Below, in pieces: positions 1-8,187 of a stretch of 64,000 nt of DNA. The notes below the pieces were generated by a model. It was given only the letters and a program-made list of their open reading frames with translations, made no database searches and had not been told where the DNA came from. Source of the stretch: Salinisphaera sp. LB1. GTDB taxonomy: Bacteria > Pseudomonadota > Gammaproteobacteria > Nevskiales > Salinisphaeraceae. Numbering within the stretch: position 1 is the first letter of the stretch; every line of letters begins with the position of its first letter. The stretch lies in the NCBI RefSeq assembly GCF_003177035.1, contig NZ_CP029488.1:1426001-1490000 (forward strand), given 5' to 3'. A program made the position numbers and the translations under genes.

Positions 1-588
1 GCCGGTAGCCAGCATATCGATCACCGCCGAGTCTTCCAGCCGCCCGCAGAAGCTGTGGTGTGCGGTGTTGGCGACGAACGTCATGGCCGGCAGCGACGCG
101 CCACCACGATCATATAGCGTGACCCAACGCGGCGTGTAAACTCCCGTGAGCATTTCGCGCCGCCAGATCATCAGCAGCTCGTGCTCCAGATCGTCCGGCG
201 GCAGCCGCAGCGCCATGCCCCGGCAGGAGCCGCCCGGCACCAGGCCGAGCATCAACCCCGGCGCTTCAGCCGAACCGCGACCATGCGTCAGCCGAATGCG
301 GAAATCGCGATGAAAACCATAAAGCAGAACGTCGAGCCATTTCGCGACCGGCACGCACGGGTTCCAAAGCAGCGACCCATAACCGAAGACCCATACACCC
401 ATGTCGAGATCGGCGGCGGGCGGCCGCTGCGCCAGCATCGCCTGAATCGAGTCCTGCATCTGCTCGTCGCTGATCATCGCGACATCCGGATGCGCCGTGG
501 CCAGCGCTTGGCGTAATTCGTCCCGTTCGAGCACCTCGCGGGTAATCCCGTTGGGCAGCGGACGATGGCGCGGGTCGGATCGTGTCAT
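1..588 (-). CDS. chaC: Glutathione-specific gamma-glutamylcyclotransferase (ChaC family), 5' part only
   Basis: The reverse strand is open from an ATG at 588 through the window edge (196 codons), so the C-terminus is missing. Residues 67-77 read VFGYGSLLWNP, the glycine-rich substrate-binding motif of the ChaC/GGCT fold; GLVPGGSCRGMALRL follows further on. ChaC proteins cleave cytosolic glutathione to 5-oxoproline and Cys-Gly. The family catalytic glutamate lies in the middle of the domain, and I have not assigned it to a residue here. The gene is transcribed away from the LysR gene, with about 220 bp between them in which I see no other gene. Confidence 0.85.
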   Translation of the reverse strand, partial: MTRSDPRHRPLPNGITREVLERDELRQALATAHPDVAMISDEQMQDSIQAMLAQRPPAADLDMGVWVFGYGSLLWNPCVPVAKWLDVLLYGFHRDFRIRLTHGRGSAEAPGLMLGLVPGGSCRGMALRLPPDDLEHELLMIWRREMLTGVYTPRWVTLYDRGGASLPAMTFVANTAHHSFCGRLEDSAVIDMLATG

Positions 589-812
589 GCGGTCATTATT
601 ACGCCGACCGGGCGCGGCTGGCTAAAAAGCGTCGGAACAGAGAACGGACCGAGTCGGCATGGTCAGCCCATTGACGATACGGGGCGAAGGCCGCTTTTGC
701 GTTCGCGAATCACGGCTGACTTCTTCAGTCGGCATGACCTGCAGATCTTCGCTTGACGCACATCGCAAGACCTGAAATCGGTTGTGTGACCCCGGCTGTG
801 CTCTTCAGGCCG

Positions 813-1688
813 CTACCCAACGTGCCGGTGATCGCGAATACGCTCGATCAAGAGTTCGGCCAGGCAGTCAGCCGCGCGGCTTGCCCGCCCCGGGCTGCGG
901 TGTAGCCGAATATCCATGGTCGGTAGTTCGGGTAATCCTGTCGTGTCGGGATCCAGTATTTCAAGATCCGAGCCGAGCAAGCTCGGTATCGCGACGGTCA
1001 CGGCGAGACCGACACTCACGGGTATCCGCTGGGTGGCGAATGCCTGACTTTCATAAGCAGTTCGCCAACGTCGACCAGCAGCATCCAGGCGTGCCGTTGC
1101 CGCGGTTCGGAACGCACAGACGCCCTGCAGGCTCAGGGCGAGCGGCAGGGGGCTCTGCAGGTGCGCGGTGGCGCCAGGAGCTGACACCCAGACCAGCGGT
1201 TCGCGACGGAGCCGGACGCCGCCCGAGGCGTCTGACTCGCGGGTCACGATTGCCATATCGATATCGCCGGCGCGGGTCTGCTCGATCAGATTCACACTGA
1301 GATCGGACCGTACCTCCATTTCCACCAACGGATAACGTTCGGCAAATAGGGTCAGCGTGCCGGGAATATACGGCGCGTAATCTACCGGCAGGCCGAGTCG
1401 AACGGTACCGGCGACTTCGCGTTCGGCCAGGCGCCCGCGCAACTCGCCATTGAGCCGCAGCATTTCTCGCGCATAGCCAAGCACTTCGCGACCAGGTCGA
1501 GTGGGCTCGATCGTTCGCGCATTGCGCGCCAGCAAGGCCACACCGAGTTCGGACTCAAGCCGACGCAGCTGCATGCTCACCGCCGACTGCGAGTAATTGA
1601 GTTGCTGGGCGGCCGTGGTGAAACTGCCGGTCGACACGACCGTGACGAAGCTTTGCAGCGCTTTGAGATCGAGGGTTCGGTGTCGCAA
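813..1688 (-). CDS. LysR-family transcriptional regulator
   Basis: A 291-residue protein of normal LysR length. The N-terminal winged helix-turn-helix spans about residues 6-65 (LQSFVTVVSTGSFTTAAQQL, then SQSAVSMQLRRLE), followed by a linker helix and a periplasmic-binding-protein-like effector domain from about residue 93. Its ligand cannot be read from the sequence. It is divergent from the EamA transporter at 1879, with an AT-rich intergenic stretch containing a TTGA-N8-TCAA dyad. The usual LysR logic would be autoregulation plus control of the transporter, which is an inference from position. Confidence 0.9.
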   Translation of the reverse strand: MRHRTLDLKALQSFVTVVSTGSFTTAAQQLNYSQSAVSMQLRRLESELGVALLARNARTIEPTRPGREVLGYAREMLRLNGELRGRLAEREVAGTVRLGLPVDYAPYIPGTLTLFAERYPLVEMEVRSDLSVNLIEQTRAGDIDMAIVTRESDASGGVRLRREPLVWVSAPGATAHLQSPLPLALSLQGVCAFRTAATARLDAAGRRWRTAYESQAFATQRIPVSVGLAVTVAIPSLLGSDLEILDPDTTGLPELPTMDIRLHRSPGRASRAADCLAELLIERIRDHRHVG

Positions 1689-1703
1689 GAGGTATCACAA
1701 AAA

Positions 1704-1719
1704 TTGATGAATTCCTCAA
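1704..1719. promoter_or_regulatory. Candidate LysR-type operator
   Basis: TTGATGAATTCCTCAA is a near-palindrome matching the T-N11-A pattern of LysR-type operators. It lies just upstream of the LysR start (1688), in the only AT-rich stretch between the two divergent genes. Binding by this regulator is inferred. Confidence 0.45.
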
Positions 1720-1878
1720 AAATTATCGTTTCACGAATAGCTTTCGCAAGGTCATCGTAGCGACGTTGCGATACCGAAGAGCCCGTCCGGTTCTCTCGAG
1801 ATATTGCCGTTCACTCCCGACTATCGAACAGGTGAATAGGCTTCGGGCTTTTCTTGATCCCACAAGAGGCTATGCGAT

Positions 1879-2763
1879 ATGCGAGGGATCGATCCGTTTT
1901 ACAAACCCACTTGGCGTATCGTCATTCTCAGCGGCGTGGTCGTCCTGCTGTGGGGACTAACGGCTTGGCTGCGGATGTTGGCCGGTAATATACCGCCGCT
2001 CGAACTGACCGGCATTGCGCTGGCCGGCGCGGCGGCCAGCAGTCGTCTGTTGCCCGGTACGTACGGTGCTTTCAGGACCGCGGTGCGTGATCATCGCTGG
2101 TATGCGTGGGTGGTCGTGGTAGCCGGCCTGATCGGTGGCGCAGCCTTCTATTTCGCGGCGCTCGCCTACGCGCCGGCCGCCCAGGTGGTTGTGATTACCT
2201 ATAGCTGGCCGCTGCTGTTTGCCATGGCGAGCGACGTTTACAGCGGACGTCGGCCGGCGCCCACGACGTTTGTCAGTCTGTTGCTTGGATTGGCCGGCGT
2301 GTTTGTCATGCACGGTTCGATGCAGGCACCGTCGCCGGGGGCTTGGCTGGGCTATGTGGGCGGTCTGGCTTCCGGCTTGTGCTGGGTTGCGTATTCGCTG
2401 TTCCTGCAAGTCTATTCGCGCCCTGTAGGGTCGGCTTATCCTGCGTTTTTCACGGCCGCTGCGGTCACAGCCCTTGCGCTTCAGGCAGCCATCGGCGGAC
2501 TCGTGTGGCCTGCTACGGTCGGCGCTTGGGTGGCCAGTGCGATGCTCGGTATCGGGCCCTACGGGCTCGGTTTTGTTGCCTGGGGCCATGTCGTGCGACA
2601 TGGCCATCCGCGAATCGTGCCCGTATTGCCCTATGCGGTGCCGGCCGTTGCGGCCATTACGCTGGTCATGGCCGGTCGGGCGCAGCCCACGCTGTTCTTA
2701 TTCGCCGGTTGTGTGCTGGTAACCATCGCCTGCGTGGTATCGACGCGTGTGCGCACGCTCTGA
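1879..2763 (+). CDS. EamA/DMT-superfamily transporter
   Basis: A 294-residue, strongly hydrophobic protein with about ten predicted membrane helices in two repeats, typical of EamA (drug/metabolite transporter) permeases. Conserved family features include an early VVVLLWGLTAW helix, ALAYAPAAQVVVITYSWPLL at the end of the first repeat and a second repeat ending with PYAVPAVAAITLVMAG. The start at 1879 is supported by AAGAGG nine bases upstream. Members export amino acids or other small metabolites; the substrate here is unknown. Control by the adjacent LysR protein is likely from the divergent arrangement. Confidence 0.85.
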   Translation: MRGIDPFYKPTWRIVILSGVVVLLWGLTAWLRMLAGNIPPLELTGIALAGAAASSRLLPGTYGAFRTAVRDHRWYAWVVVVAGLIGGAAFYFAALAYAPAAQVVVITYSWPLLFAMASDVYSGRRPAPTTFVSLLLGLAGVFVMHGSMQAPSPGAWLGYVGGLASGLCWVAYSLFLQVYSRPVGSAYPAFFTAAAVTALALQAAIGGLVWPATVGAWVASAMLGIGPYGLGFVAWGHVVRHGHPRIVPVLPYAVPAVAAITLVMAGRAQPTLFLFAGCVLVTIACVVSTRVRTL

Positions 2764-3002
2764 CGTAGTGTATGTGATCTTTCAACGCTTGCGACCGGCG
2801 ATATGATCGGCAGAGAGAAATAATAGGGACGGGCCACGAGTCGTGGACAACCTGCTCAAGCCGCATCATGCCGATGCACTTCTTCCAGATCGCAATCAGC
2901 CTGCAACCCATCCGGAACTTCTCCCTCGTACCCCTCACTGTCAGACTACCTATCGTGCCTTCGAATACACTGTCTTAAACGAGAGGGCGATAGGAGAATG
3001 TC

Positions 3003-3500
3003 ATGCCTCGTTATTCTGAGGAACGCCGACAAGCCGTCGTGGCCAAGCTGCTGCCACCGCACGCGCTCAGTGCTTATGAGGTCGCCGACCAGGAAGGCAT
3101 TCCGGTCGCCACCCTCTACAAATGGCGTAAGGAAGCCCGCGCCGAGGGGCGATGTCTGCCCAACGCCAGCGATCAGGGTGTCGAAGGTTGGTCATCCCAG
3201 GACAAGTTCGCGGCCGTGGTCGAGAGCGCGGCCATGAATGGCGAGCAGATCGCCGAATACTGTCGCCGACGCGGGCTGTTCCCCGAGCAGCTCCAGCGCT
3301 GGCGCCATGACTGCGAGCAGGCAGCGAGCCTGTCTCACGAGGATCGGCGCCAGGAGGCGGCTCAGACCCGGGAACAGCGGCGCCGCATCCGCGATCTCGA
3401 GCGCGAACTCAAACGCAAGGACGCCGCTTTGGCTGAGACGGCCGCGCTGTTGACCCTGTCAAAAAAAGCGCGGGCGATCTGGGGGGACGAGGAGTCATGA
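3003..3500 (+). CDS. IS3-type transposase OrfA (helix-turn-helix protein)
   Basis: A 165-residue transposase OrfA-like protein. It has two consecutive helix-turn-helix blocks (YEVADQEGIPVATLYKWRKE and EQIAEYCRRRGLFPEQLQRW) and a C-terminal coiled coil (RRIRDLERELKRKDAALAET) of the kind that mediates OrfA dimerisation in IS3-like elements. AGGAG lies five bases before the ATG. It overlaps the start of the broken orfB at 3497 by four bases, the normal coupling of such elements. The element is truncated on its 3' side, so this is a remnant and probably cannot move on its own. Confidence 0.8.
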   Translation: MPRYSEERRQAVVAKLLPPHALSAYEVADQEGIPVATLYKWRKEARAEGRCLPNASDQGVEGWSSQDKFAAVVESAAMNGEQIAEYCRRRGLFPEQLQRWRHDCEQAASLSHEDRRQEAAQTREQRRRIRDLERELKRKDAALAETAALLTLSKKARAIWGDEES

Positions 3501-3690
3501 TCAGCGCCCCGGATCGCCAACACGCCGTCACGCTGATCGAGCAAGCCCGGGCTCAGGGTGCCCGCCTGGAAACGGCCTGCCAAGTGCTGGGCCTCACCGC
3601 CCGTACCCCATCAGCGCTGGACACGCGATGGCGGCGTACAGGAAGACCAGCGCCCTTTAGCCGACCGGCCGGTGCCACCCCCTATCCGGT
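3497..3690 (+). pseudogene. Truncated, frameshifted OrfB of the same IS3-type element
   Basis: The first ~38 codons (MISAPDRQHAVTLIEQARAQ and on to LGLTART) match the N-terminus expected for the OrfB partner. Similarity then continues in another frame (QRWTRDGGVQEDQRPLADRP), so an indel sits near 3612. After about 3690 neither frame looks like transposase, and no DDE catalytic domain remains. The element was therefore cut off, most likely when the AT-rich Kiwa segment came to lie beside it. I could not fix the left end of the element with confidence; it lies upstream of 3003. Confidence 0.65.
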
Positions 3691-3746
3691 GCGCTTTGGA
3701 GTGGAATCCGCCTTCCCCCAAGTGCCTATGCCCTCGGTCTGTTCCG

Positions 3747-4687
3747 TTAACGTTGACGACCGACTGTGGATGCATCTGGCACATCATAGATATTATGCGA
3801 GAAGCCTGACGCCAAACGATGATCCAAAAGAGCTTGAAAAATATCTCTACAATTTTCAGCTGTCGGAATAATTTGGTTAAATTCGTCGAACTCGATATCT
3901 AAGCCATACTGTTGAGCGTTTAATCTCAAGTTTTCCATAAACTGAGCATTCTTGTAATGGCCTTTTTGCCTAATCGCAGAAGCTCTTCGCAACTGCATTT
4001 TATTATTTCCAACGTATTCTCTTATATGAGTTAAATCACTAAAAACTTCGTTGAACTCATTTTCCTCTATAAGATCAACGAAATCCTGTTTATGAGCGTT
4101 TTTATAACTCGCTACCGTTTCGAAGGAGCCTTTAGACCGAACGAATATAGTTTCATCTAATATAAAAAAATCTACATATTTCGAGATGTTGAAAGCCGGC
4201 TGCTCGTTGAGAGTTAATTCCTCGTCTACGAAGAATGTGTTTATCCCACCTATCATTTTCTTTGCCGACCAACTGTTATCTACCTTTCTTCCTGAGAGCA
4301 GAGCCCCGCCCTGATCGTCTACAACTTTTATTATATAAAAATCAGCATTTTTAATATGCTTTACTTTTTTATCTTTTTAGCCTCCTCCTCGTCGGATACT
4401 GCCTCAACAACTCTCGGTATATGCGTCTCAATCAACGGGATAGTTAGAGCGCTATTACTATTAGTATCCGTTAATAAACTATATGCATCGATTTCGGTTA
4501 TTTTCTCTCGCTCAGACTCTAGACACTCCTTCAGCCGAGCGTCTAGCAGAGGGTCTGTTTCAATCCATCGTCCCGTGAATTTTGGGTCTTCGCTTCCGCC
4601 CGATTTCTTAAATATCCAAAGCGTTACCGTCGACTCATCCAGATTAAATTCGTGAAGATCGCAGAGACTACTCACCGTTTTCCCCAA
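3747..4687 (-). pseudogene. kwaB: Kiwa anti-phage protein KwaB (DUF4868), split by a frameshift
   Basis: Two AT-rich reverse-strand frames together make one KwaB-like protein. The 5' frame (to the stop at 4361) contains STVTLWIFKKSG and KITEIDAYSLLTDTNSNSAL. The 3' frame, read upstream of its first ATG (4256), runs KHIKNADFYIIKVVDDQ through KKMIGGINTFFVDEELTL, a DUF4868-style segment, and ends at 3747. A -1 shift near 4364-4370 joins them without loss. KwaB is the cytoplasmic DNA-binding partner of membrane KwaA in Kiwa. Start choice is uncertain: TTG at 4687, or GTG at 4675 with GGGGA upstream. The join is either an indel (pseudogene) or a -1 frameshift (see findings). Base composition is unlike the core genome, suggesting horizontal transfer. 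Confidence 0.75.
4344..4370 (-). promoter_or_regulatory. A_AAA_AAG heptamer, stop codon and hairpin at the kwaB frame junction
   Basis: On the reverse strand the 5' kwaB frame reads ATA AAA AAG TAA (4372-4361). It therefore contains the heptamer A_AAA_AAG, the same slippery sequence and phase used by E. coli dnaX, immediately before the stop. Three bases later AGCAT-attaaaa-ATGCT (4360-4344) can form a short stem-loop. A -1 slip gives the reading K-K-V-K-H-I-K-N-A-D-F, continuing into the downstream kwaB frame. The stem is weak and the spacing shorter than in dnaX, so a plain homopolymer indel is an equally good explanation. Confidence 0.4.
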
Positions 4688-4900
4688 TCTCTTTACCGAT
4701 TACTAAAACATGCCCAACGGAACTGTAGCTATACTTCGAACCAACCAAAATATCGACTTTAGACAATACTAATTTTTTTCTTATACTCCCCCCCTCCTAA
4801 ACTTTTAAATTCCACTTCGTTTAGAGTCCACCCTAAGACAACTAACAAAGGGTTAAGAAGTATCAATCCAGCCCGATGTGTTATCCAAAATAGCCACAAG

Positions 4901-4908
4901 AAAAAAAT
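4901..4908. repeat. 8-bp target-site duplication of the ISL3 element
   Basis: AAAAAAAT occurs at 4901-4908 and again at 6270-6277, directly abutting both element ends. Eight-base duplications are characteristic of ISL3 transposition. The perfect match argues for a recent insertion. Confidence 0.9.
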
Positions 4909-6269
4909 GGCTCTTGTGACATGGTTTGAGCCAATCATCCGGTCAGAGCGTACAGGCCAAGGGGTGGTTCGGGCGTTGCGCTTTGCCGGATTTTGAGTTT
5001 GAAGTATTCGGTATCGAGCAGTCCGCGAGCGCGTTTACGGATCAACCCGATCGCGACGTGGCCGCCTTCGAGTCGGGCGGTGGTGATGGGGTGGGCCGCG
5101 TAGTTGCAGATCCCGGTGCGATGCCGCTGTAGCATCGCCACGAAGCGTTTCATGGGGGCCAGCCCGGTGGCCTCGGCCAAGGCACACCAGGCATCCAGGC
5201 GCTGGCCCATGACGGTGAAGCTCGCTGGGGCGTGCCACAGTTGCTGGAGCTGTTCTTTCAAGGCATAGACTGCGTTGAGCGGGCCATTGACGGCGAGCAA
5301 CCGATCGAGTCGCGCGGCCTGGCTATCGCTCAAGCGTTCGGCGTTTTTGAGCAGCAGATAACGGCTGCCAACCAAGACCTGCTTGTCGGCGTGGGTTGCC
5401 CGCTTGAACTCGGTTCGGCGGACGGTATCGATCACCTTCGAATACTGCTGCATGACATGGAAGCGATCGAAGACGATGGCGGCGTTCGGCAACGCCTCGG
5501 CCACCGCCTGTTCAAAGGGCTTCCACATATCCATGGCTACGGCCTCGATGCCCTGGGCAACGGGCTCATCGAGCTGATCGAAAAACGCCGTCAGGCCGGC
5601 CTTGCGACGGCCCTCGGTGACCCATACCAGATCGCCGGACTCGAGGTCGTAGACGATGGTCAGATAATCATGGCCCTTGGCGCGGGCGACCTCGTCGACG
5701 CCCAGATGCCGCAGGCCGGTCAGTGCGCCAGGATCCAGAGCCGGCAGATCACGCGTCAACGCCCGTTCGTCCATAGCCTTGACCGTACGCCACGCCAGGC
5801 CGGTGTAAGCCGCGACGGCGGCGATGCTGATATGCCGAGCCAGTTGGCTGACAAACCGCGCATAGCGGCGTGTGAAGCCATGGCCGGGCTCGACGAACGA
5901 CAGCCGTTCCATACGGCGATCCGTCGCCCCGATCTTGAGCTGACAGTACGCGATCGAGAGCGTCACTGAGCGGCCCCAGATCGGCAGATCCTGAACCTCG
6001 CGACGCAGCCGTCGATTGACGGTGCCTCGTGCGCCGCTCCGGTGATCCACCGGCACGAAGCGGCGATCGCGGTCGCAGTGAAACACCAGCGTGCCACGAG
6101 CTTCGTCCCACGCCACGCCCTTGACGCACTGCCCGCGCAGACCAACAATCCAACTTGGGATGGTTGCCGCCATCTACAAACCCCTTCTGTATTTGTGTAG
6201 GAGCTTGTATTGAAACGGATTTGTCGGCGGCAGTCATCCCTCTCTAGCGCATGTCAGTGCAGAAGAGCC
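4909..6269 (-). mobile_element. Complete ISL3-family insertion sequence
   Basis: A 1361-bp element carrying one transposase gene. Both ends begin, read inward, with GGCTCTT; TGACATG follows at slightly different distances (left at 4909, right ending at 6269). The ends are flanked by the perfect 8-bp duplication AAAAAAAT. It lies in kwaA, with its transposase in the same orientation as the disrupted gene. Its GC-rich coding sequence resembles the host chromosome, not the AT-rich operon it entered, which suggests that it came from the resident genome. Confidence 0.9.
4935..6173 (-). CDS. ISL3-family transposase
   Basis: 412 residues, normal for ISL3 transposases. The central DDE domain is visible: HLGVDEVARAKGHDYLTIVY (first Asp), AVAMDMWKPFEQAV and IVFDRFHVMQQYSKVIDTVR (second Asp, with the family HV motif), and a C-terminal YAAHPITTARLEGG segment containing the last acidic residue. 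The N-terminal part holds the HTH region (HISIAAVAAYTGLAWRTVKA). The usual N-terminal zinc-finger segment is not evident in this reading. The frame is intact, so the element is probably active or recently so. Confidence 0.9.
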   Translation of the reverse strand: MAATIPSWIVGLRGQCVKGVAWDEARGTLVFHCDRDRRFVPVDHRSGARGTVNRRLRREVQDLPIWGRSVTLSIAYCQLKIGATDRRMERLSFVEPGHGFTRRYARFVSQLARHISIAAVAAYTGLAWRTVKAMDERALTRDLPALDPGALTGLRHLGVDEVARAKGHDYLTIVYDLESGDLVWVTEGRRKAGLTAFFDQLDEPVAQGIEAVAMDMWKPFEQAVAEALPNAAIVFDRFHVMQQYSKVIDTVRRTEFKRATHADKQVLVGSRYLLLKNAERLSDSQAARLDRLLAVNGPLNAVYALKEQLQQLWHAPASFTVMGQRLDAWCALAEATGLAPMKRFVAMLQRHRTGICNYAAHPITTARLEGGHVAIGLIRKRARGLLDTEYFKLKIRQSATPEPPLGLYALTG

Positions 6270-6756
6270 AAAAAAATAACGAATCCAAGAACTCCCAAAA
6301 GGTCGCTATAGTTTAGATTGATAAAAGCCAATATATAAGGAAAAACGTAGCTAACTAAATCAGACGACCTAGTCTCTACGCGTTTAACTACTATTGTCCT
6401 TTTTTTGCGAATAGACTTTAATAATAAAACCGTGATCAACAAAGAAAGTGAAGTTATGCTAACGAAAGATAAAGCTATAATCGGATTTTTAAGGGGTAAA
6501 TTACAATTATTCTGAGCCAGATTAAGACAAAATCTTAGCTTTTCCGAACTAATTGAGAGGTTTTTGACTAGCAAAATCAAAGCTAGCGGCACATATGACC
6601 CAAGAAAAAGAACGAACGAGAATAAAACTTTAGGCGTCATTAGCTTTGCTTTACTTCTACCGGAAGCTAGGCTTATACAGCAGCGGAGCCCTCAGGGATC
6701 ATTCTCAAGATAACTTGCGTCAATATTAAGCTATAGGGGTTAGGTATTAGCCTGCC

Positions 6757-6772
6757 CACGGTTTAGACCGTG
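6757..6772. repeat. CACGGT-ttag-ACCGTG inverted repeat upstream of kwaA
   Basis: A perfect 6-bp dyad with a four-base centre, in the 230-bp gap between kwaA (start 6640) and the IS3 element (from 6871). There is no T-run, so it is not a convincing terminator. It could be an operator or a degraded boundary sequence. I see no gene in this gap. Confidence 0.3.
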
Positions 6773-6909
6773 CCACTCAAGTCGTTCCTTAAGCCTGACA
6801 AATTTGATCACCCAAGCTTCAAGGACGTCGCTCTGATGCGCCGATATACTGACAGGTCACGTTTAAGACATGAACCGCCCCGGGTTTACCGGAGACTCGT
6901 GGGTTTGAG

Positions 6910-7815
6910 TCATGCCACTTTGGCAGACCCGGCGATTGTGTCATAGAAGTTGGCTTCAGCCTCGGCCGGCGGCATATCACCGATCGGCTCGAACAGCCGC
7001 TGATTATTGAACCAGTCGACCCAGTCCAGCACCGCGAACTCGACGGCGGCAAGGTGAGGCCACGGCCCGTCGTGCTGACGGATGACTTCCGTCTTGAACA
7101 GGCCGATCACGGTCTCGGCCAGCGCGTTATCGTATGAACTGCCGACGCGGCCGGCCGACGGGGTGATACCGACATCCGCCAGGCGTTCGCTATAGCGAAT
7201 TGACAGGTATTGCACCCCGCGGTCGGTGTGCTGAATCAGGCGCTGGCCGGGTTGCCGGTCATGGATGGCCTGCTCGAGCGCGTCGAGCACGAGGCCCGTG
7301 TTGGGGGCGCTCGAAACGCGCCAGCCGACAATGCGACGCGCGAACGCATCGATAACAAACGCTGCATAAACAAAGCCGTGCCGGGTCGGGCAGTACGTAA
7401 AATCGGCCACCCAGAGCCGATCGGGTCGGGCGGCTGTGAAGTCACGCTGGACGTGGTCGCCCGGGCTCGGTTGGTTGGGGTCGGAAGTGGTCGTTTTCGG
7501 CGTGCGCCCGCGCACAGCGCCTTGCAAGCCCATCTGACGCATCAGACGCTCGACCGTGCACCGAGCCACCGACCAACCCTCACGCTGCAACTGCAGCCAG
7601 ACTTTGCGGGCGCCATAGACGCAACGATTGGCCTCCCAGACCTGCTGGATGGCGTCGCTCAAGACCCTCTCACGTCGGTCCCGCTTCGAACGGCGAGCCG
7701 GGTCGGTTTGCCGGGCCTTGGCGGCATAGTAGGTCGACGGTGCGATCGGCAGCACACGGCAGATCGGCCCGACACCGTAGACCCGGCGATAATCGTCGAT
7801 GAACGTCACCATCAC
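6910..7815 (-). CDS. IS3-family transposase OrfB (integrase domain)
   Basis: 301 residues with a complete DDE catalytic core: [20 protein letters not shown] (first D), [20 protein letters not shown] (second D) and [20 protein letters not shown] (E). The N-terminal HTH_21-like region includes [20 protein letters not shown]. It starts with GTG at 7815, overlapping the orfA stop by four bases (GTGA), so it is expressed by coupling or as an OrfAB frameshift fusion, as in other IS3 elements. All expected motifs are intact. Confidence 0.93.
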   Translation of the reverse strand: MMVTFIDDYRRVYGVGPICRVLPIAPSTYYAAKARQTDPARRSKRDRRERVLSDAIQQVWEANRCVYGARKVWLQLQREGWSVARCTVERLMRQMGLQGAVRGRTPKTTTSDPNQPSPGDHVQRDFTAARPDRLWVADFTYCPTRHGFVYAAFVIDAFARRIVGWRVSSAPNTGLVLDALEQAIHDRQPGQRLIQHTDRGVQYLSIRYSERLADVGITPSAGRVGSSYDNALAETVIGLFKTEVIRQHDGPWPHLAAVEFAVLDWVDWFNNQRLFEPIGDMPPAEAEANFYDTIAGSAKVA

Positions 7816-8132
7816 TTGTGTCGGCGGTCGAGCTCCGCCTGGGCAAAATAGGCCGAAGCCTTGCGCAGGATCTCATTGGCCCGTTTCAACTCACGGTTCT
7901 CACGCTCAAGCGCCTTGATGCGCTCGCGCTCTTCCGTGCTCTGGCCATTGCGCAGCCCGCGGTCCCGTTCGGCCTGGCGAACCCAACTGCGCAGCGTCTC
8001 GGGCGTACAGCCGATCTTGCCGGCGATCGAACCGATCGCCGCCCACTGCGAGCTGTAGTCCGCCTGATGCTCAAAGACCATGCGAACCGCTCGTTCACGG
8101 ACTTCCGGGGAATAAGGTTTCCGCTGTTTCAT
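7812..8132 (-). CDS. IS3-family transposase OrfA
   Basis: 106 residues: an N-terminal helix-turn-helix ([20 protein letters not shown]) followed by a leucine-zipper-like coiled coil ([20 protein letters not shown]) that ends in the family tail [14 protein letters not shown]. OrfA binds the terminal repeats and dimerises with OrfAB. It lies just inside the right inverted repeat, as expected for the promoter-proximal orf. Confidence 0.93.
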   Translation of the reverse strand: MKQRKPYSPEVRERAVRMVFEHQADYSSQWAAIGSIAGKIGCTPETLRSWVRQAERDRGLRNGQSTEERERIKALERENRELKRANEILRKASAYFAQAELDRRHK

Positions 8133-8187
8133 GCTCCAATTCTCTCAAGAGTTGGAGTCTCCAGCATTCCCGGGGCGGTTCAACACG

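Larger units (their letters stand above)
4759..6640 (-). pseudogene. kwaA: Kiwa membrane protein KwaA, interrupted by an ISL3 element
   Basis: The 5' part (6640 down to 6278, 121 codons) encodes hydrophobic segments (VLFSFVLFLGSYVPLALILL; NPIIALSFVSITSLSLLITV). Removing the insertion and one copy of the 8-bp duplication lets the frame continue from 4908 as IFFLWLFWITHRAGLILLNP and on to VLGWTLNEVEF, ending with TAA at 4759-4761: 170 codons with no other lesion. This small multi-pass protein immediately upstream of kwaB matches the Kiwa layout, in which KwaA is the membrane sensor. In the present sequence translation runs seven codons into the IS and stops at 6254. The kwaA family call rests on topology, the NPLL..LGW segment and the kwaB neighbour. 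Confidence 0.7.
6871..8182 (-). mobile_element. Complete IS3-family insertion sequence
   Basis: A 1312-bp element with imperfect terminal inverted repeats of about 27 bp, beginning TGAACCGCCCCGGG at both ends (left 6871; right ends 8182, read on the reverse strand). It is flanked by the 3-bp direct repeat ACA (6868-6870 and 8183-8185), the duplication size typical of IS3. It contains overlapping orfA and orfB. The right end lies only five bases beyond the stop codon of the gene at 8188, so that gene was not disrupted. Confidence 0.92.

Noticed and set aside
589-812. Small frames between chaC and the LysR gene
   Set aside because: No coding character, no ribosome sites, and no similarity recognised; treated as intergenic.
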